A model generated the notes under the pieces. The model made no database searches. It saw only the letters and a list, made by a program, of their open reading frames with translations, and was not told where the DNA came from. Made by a program: the position numbers and the translations under genes. From Rhodospirillaceae bacterium (GTDB lineage: Bacteria; Pseudomonadota; Alphaproteobacteria; Micavibrionales; Micavibrionaceae): DNA of 6,641 bases. Where the stretch lies: contig DMIT01000090.1 in NCBI GenBank assembly GCA_003452275.1, positions 1 to 6,641 of the forward strand, read 5' to 3'. Positions 5,647 through 6,641 of this stretch are shown here, piece after piece; positions within the stretch are counted from its first letter, which is position 1; every line of letters begins with the position of its first letter.

Positions 5647-6641
5647 TTATTTCCTCTCACGCGTGATTTGATTGGCGGAATTTGTACATTTTACAGGCAT
5701 CTGGCGCAAGGCCTCGACCACCAATTGCATCCTCGGTTTATCGCCGCCCCCGCGTGAGCCTTTGACCAGCACCACATCCCCGGGAACCAGCACATCCGGC
5801 ACGATTTGCGCCATTTCCGGTGCTTCGTCACGATGCGCACCGCGGTTTTGCTCAGGCAAGGCATCATAAAGATTTTTCATGAGCGGCCCGCAAGTATAAA
5901 CCAGATCAATCCCCGCCGCCTGTAAAGGCAATGCCAGCTCACGGTGCATTTTGGCGGAATCCTGCCCTAATTCATACATATCGCCCAAAATCGCGATCCG
6001 GCGTCCCCCGCGGCCCGGGTCAATCAACGCCATCACCTTGAATGCGGCCTGCATGGCGACCGGTGACGCATTATAACTTTCATCAATCAGGGTAACAGGG
6101 TTTCCTGTATCGCCAATATTTAACAATTCGCGCTTGCCCCGCCCTGCCGGTGGTTCGATATCGCGAAGGGCGGCAATCGCTTTGCTCATGTCTCCGCCCA
6201 TCAGTTTGACAGTCAGCAAAACCGACATGACATTCATGGCGTTATGCGGGCCGGCATCTTTCATGCTGAACGTAAAATCTTCACCCAGAATATTAGCTTT
6301 GATCTGTGTACCGTTGCTGGCGATCAAACAATCTATCAAACGCGCATCCGCTTGATCGGATGTACCGAACGTAAATATTTTGCCGATCCCTTGACGTTTT
6401 GCCTCTGCCGCGATCATATCGAATTGCGGATTATCACGATTCAAAATCGCGATGCCGTTTTTGTCCATGCCAGAGAAAATTTCGGCTTTGGCTTTGGCAA
6501 TACCATCCAACCCGTCAGGAAAATGTTCGGTATGAACGGGGGCAATCGTGGTAATGATCGCGATATGGGGTTTTACCATCGCGGATAAAGGCGCAATTTC
6601 ATTGGCATGGTTCATGCCCATTTCGAATACGCCGTAATCGC
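5647..6641 (-). CDS. murF: MurF, UDP-MurNAc-tripeptide--D-Ala-D-Ala ligase (partial, 5' end beyond window)
   Basis: Cytoplasmic ATP-dependent ligase that adds the D-Ala-D-Ala dipeptide to UDP-MurNAc-tripeptide, completing the pentapeptide taken by MraY. The frame is open to the window edge, so the Met at 6621-6619 is internal: the upstream codons read DYGVFE into MGMNH, matching the family E-x-G-x-NH motif. The 330 visible residues lack roughly 130-160 N-terminal residues, including the P-loop. Counting from the first visible codon: EMGMNHANEI (6-15), APVHTEHF (33-40), AKAEIF (50-55) with the expected carbamylated Lys51, PHNAMN (131-136), DESYNASPVAM (186-196), LGDMYELG (218-225), and LVKGSRGGGDKPRM (291-304). 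The loop between GSR and Met is about four residues longer than in E. coli MurF. The gene ends in a basic ITRERK tail whose codons contain the mraY ribosome-binding site. Identification is secure. Confidence 0.96.
   Translation of the reverse strand, partial: DYGVFEMGMNHANEIAPLSAMVKPHIAIITTIAPVHTEHFPDGLDGIAKAKAEIFSGMDKNGIAILNRDNPQFDMIAAEAKRQGIGKIFTFGTSDQADARLIDCLIASNGTQIKANILGEDFTFSMKDAGPHNAMNVMSVLLTVKLMGGDMSKAIAALRDIEPPAGRGKRELLNIGDTGNPVTLIDESYNASPVAMQAAFKVMALIDPGRGGRRIAILGDMYELGQDSAKMHRELALPLQAAGIDLVYTCGPLMKNLYDALPEQNRGAHRDEAPEMAQIVPDVLVPGDVVLVKGSRGGGDKPRMQLVVEALRQMPVKCTNSANQITRERK
5652..5658 (-). promoter_or_regulatory. mraY ribosome-binding site GAGAGGA
   Basis: GAGAGGA is embedded in the last murF codons (Glu-Arg-Lys), ten bases before the mraY ATG; stop and start are five bases apart. 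It supports the mraY start and coupling to murF. Confidence 0.65.

Noticed and set aside
5647..6621. murF starting at the Met at 6621-6619 as a complete 324-residue protein
   Set aside because: The frame stays open upstream to the window edge and those codons encode conserved MurF residues leading into the E-x-G-x-NH motif, so this Met is internal and the gene is truncated by the window.
1..6641. Low number of GANTC (CcrM-type methylation) sites
   Set aside because: A by-eye scan found about 16 where roughly 26 would be expected by chance. The shortfall is modest, the count is manual, and a single coding window is too small to draw a conclusion.

Overview
The window is a contiguous piece of a division and cell wall (dcw) gene cluster, all on the minus strand. 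Read in transcription order (from high to low coordinates) it is murF (5' end missing) - mraY - murD - ftsW - murG - murC (3' end missing). This is the classical order known from many Proteobacteria. The protein signatures point to an alphaproteobacterium: the FtsW N-terminus carries a WWWTVDR motif after an FARTDHS segment, MurC has [11 protein letters not shown], and MurF has an APVHTEHF segment. By-eye base composition is around 50% GC, so this is not a very GC-rich member such as Caulobacter, nor a very AT-rich one such as Rickettsia. I cannot name the genus.

Layout by region: 1-817 is the N-terminal 272 codons of MurC. 818-867 is the only sizeable intergenic gap (50 bases), with a Shine-Dalgarno sequence inside a small perfect inverted repeat. 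868-1959 is MurG, 1961-3145 FtsW, 3152-4549 MurD, 4559-5641 MraY, and 5647-6641 the last 330 codons of MurF. The other gaps are only 1 to 9 bases. Each downstream ribosome-binding site lies within or across the 3' end of the preceding gene, as expected for one translationally coupled operon. I see no promoter, terminator, RNA gene, mobile element or CRISPR array. All plus-strand open frames are antisense shadows of these genes.

Together the genes cover most of lipid II synthesis and its use at the septum. MurC, MurD and MurF add L-Ala, D-Glu and D-Ala-D-Ala to UDP-MurNAc in the cytoplasm. MraY moves the MurNAc-pentapeptide phosphate onto undecaprenyl phosphate (lipid I). MurG adds GlcNAc (lipid II). 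FtsW is the SEDS-family glycan polymerase of the divisome. The upstream murE and ftsI and the downstream murB, ddl and ftsQAZ genes expected in such clusters would lie outside the window.

I found no previously undescribed system. The points worth a second look are local: substitutions in two otherwise conserved motifs (MurD DHLYRH, MurG HESN), a longer loop near the MurF C-terminus, and a hairpin that could cover the murC ribosome-binding site.
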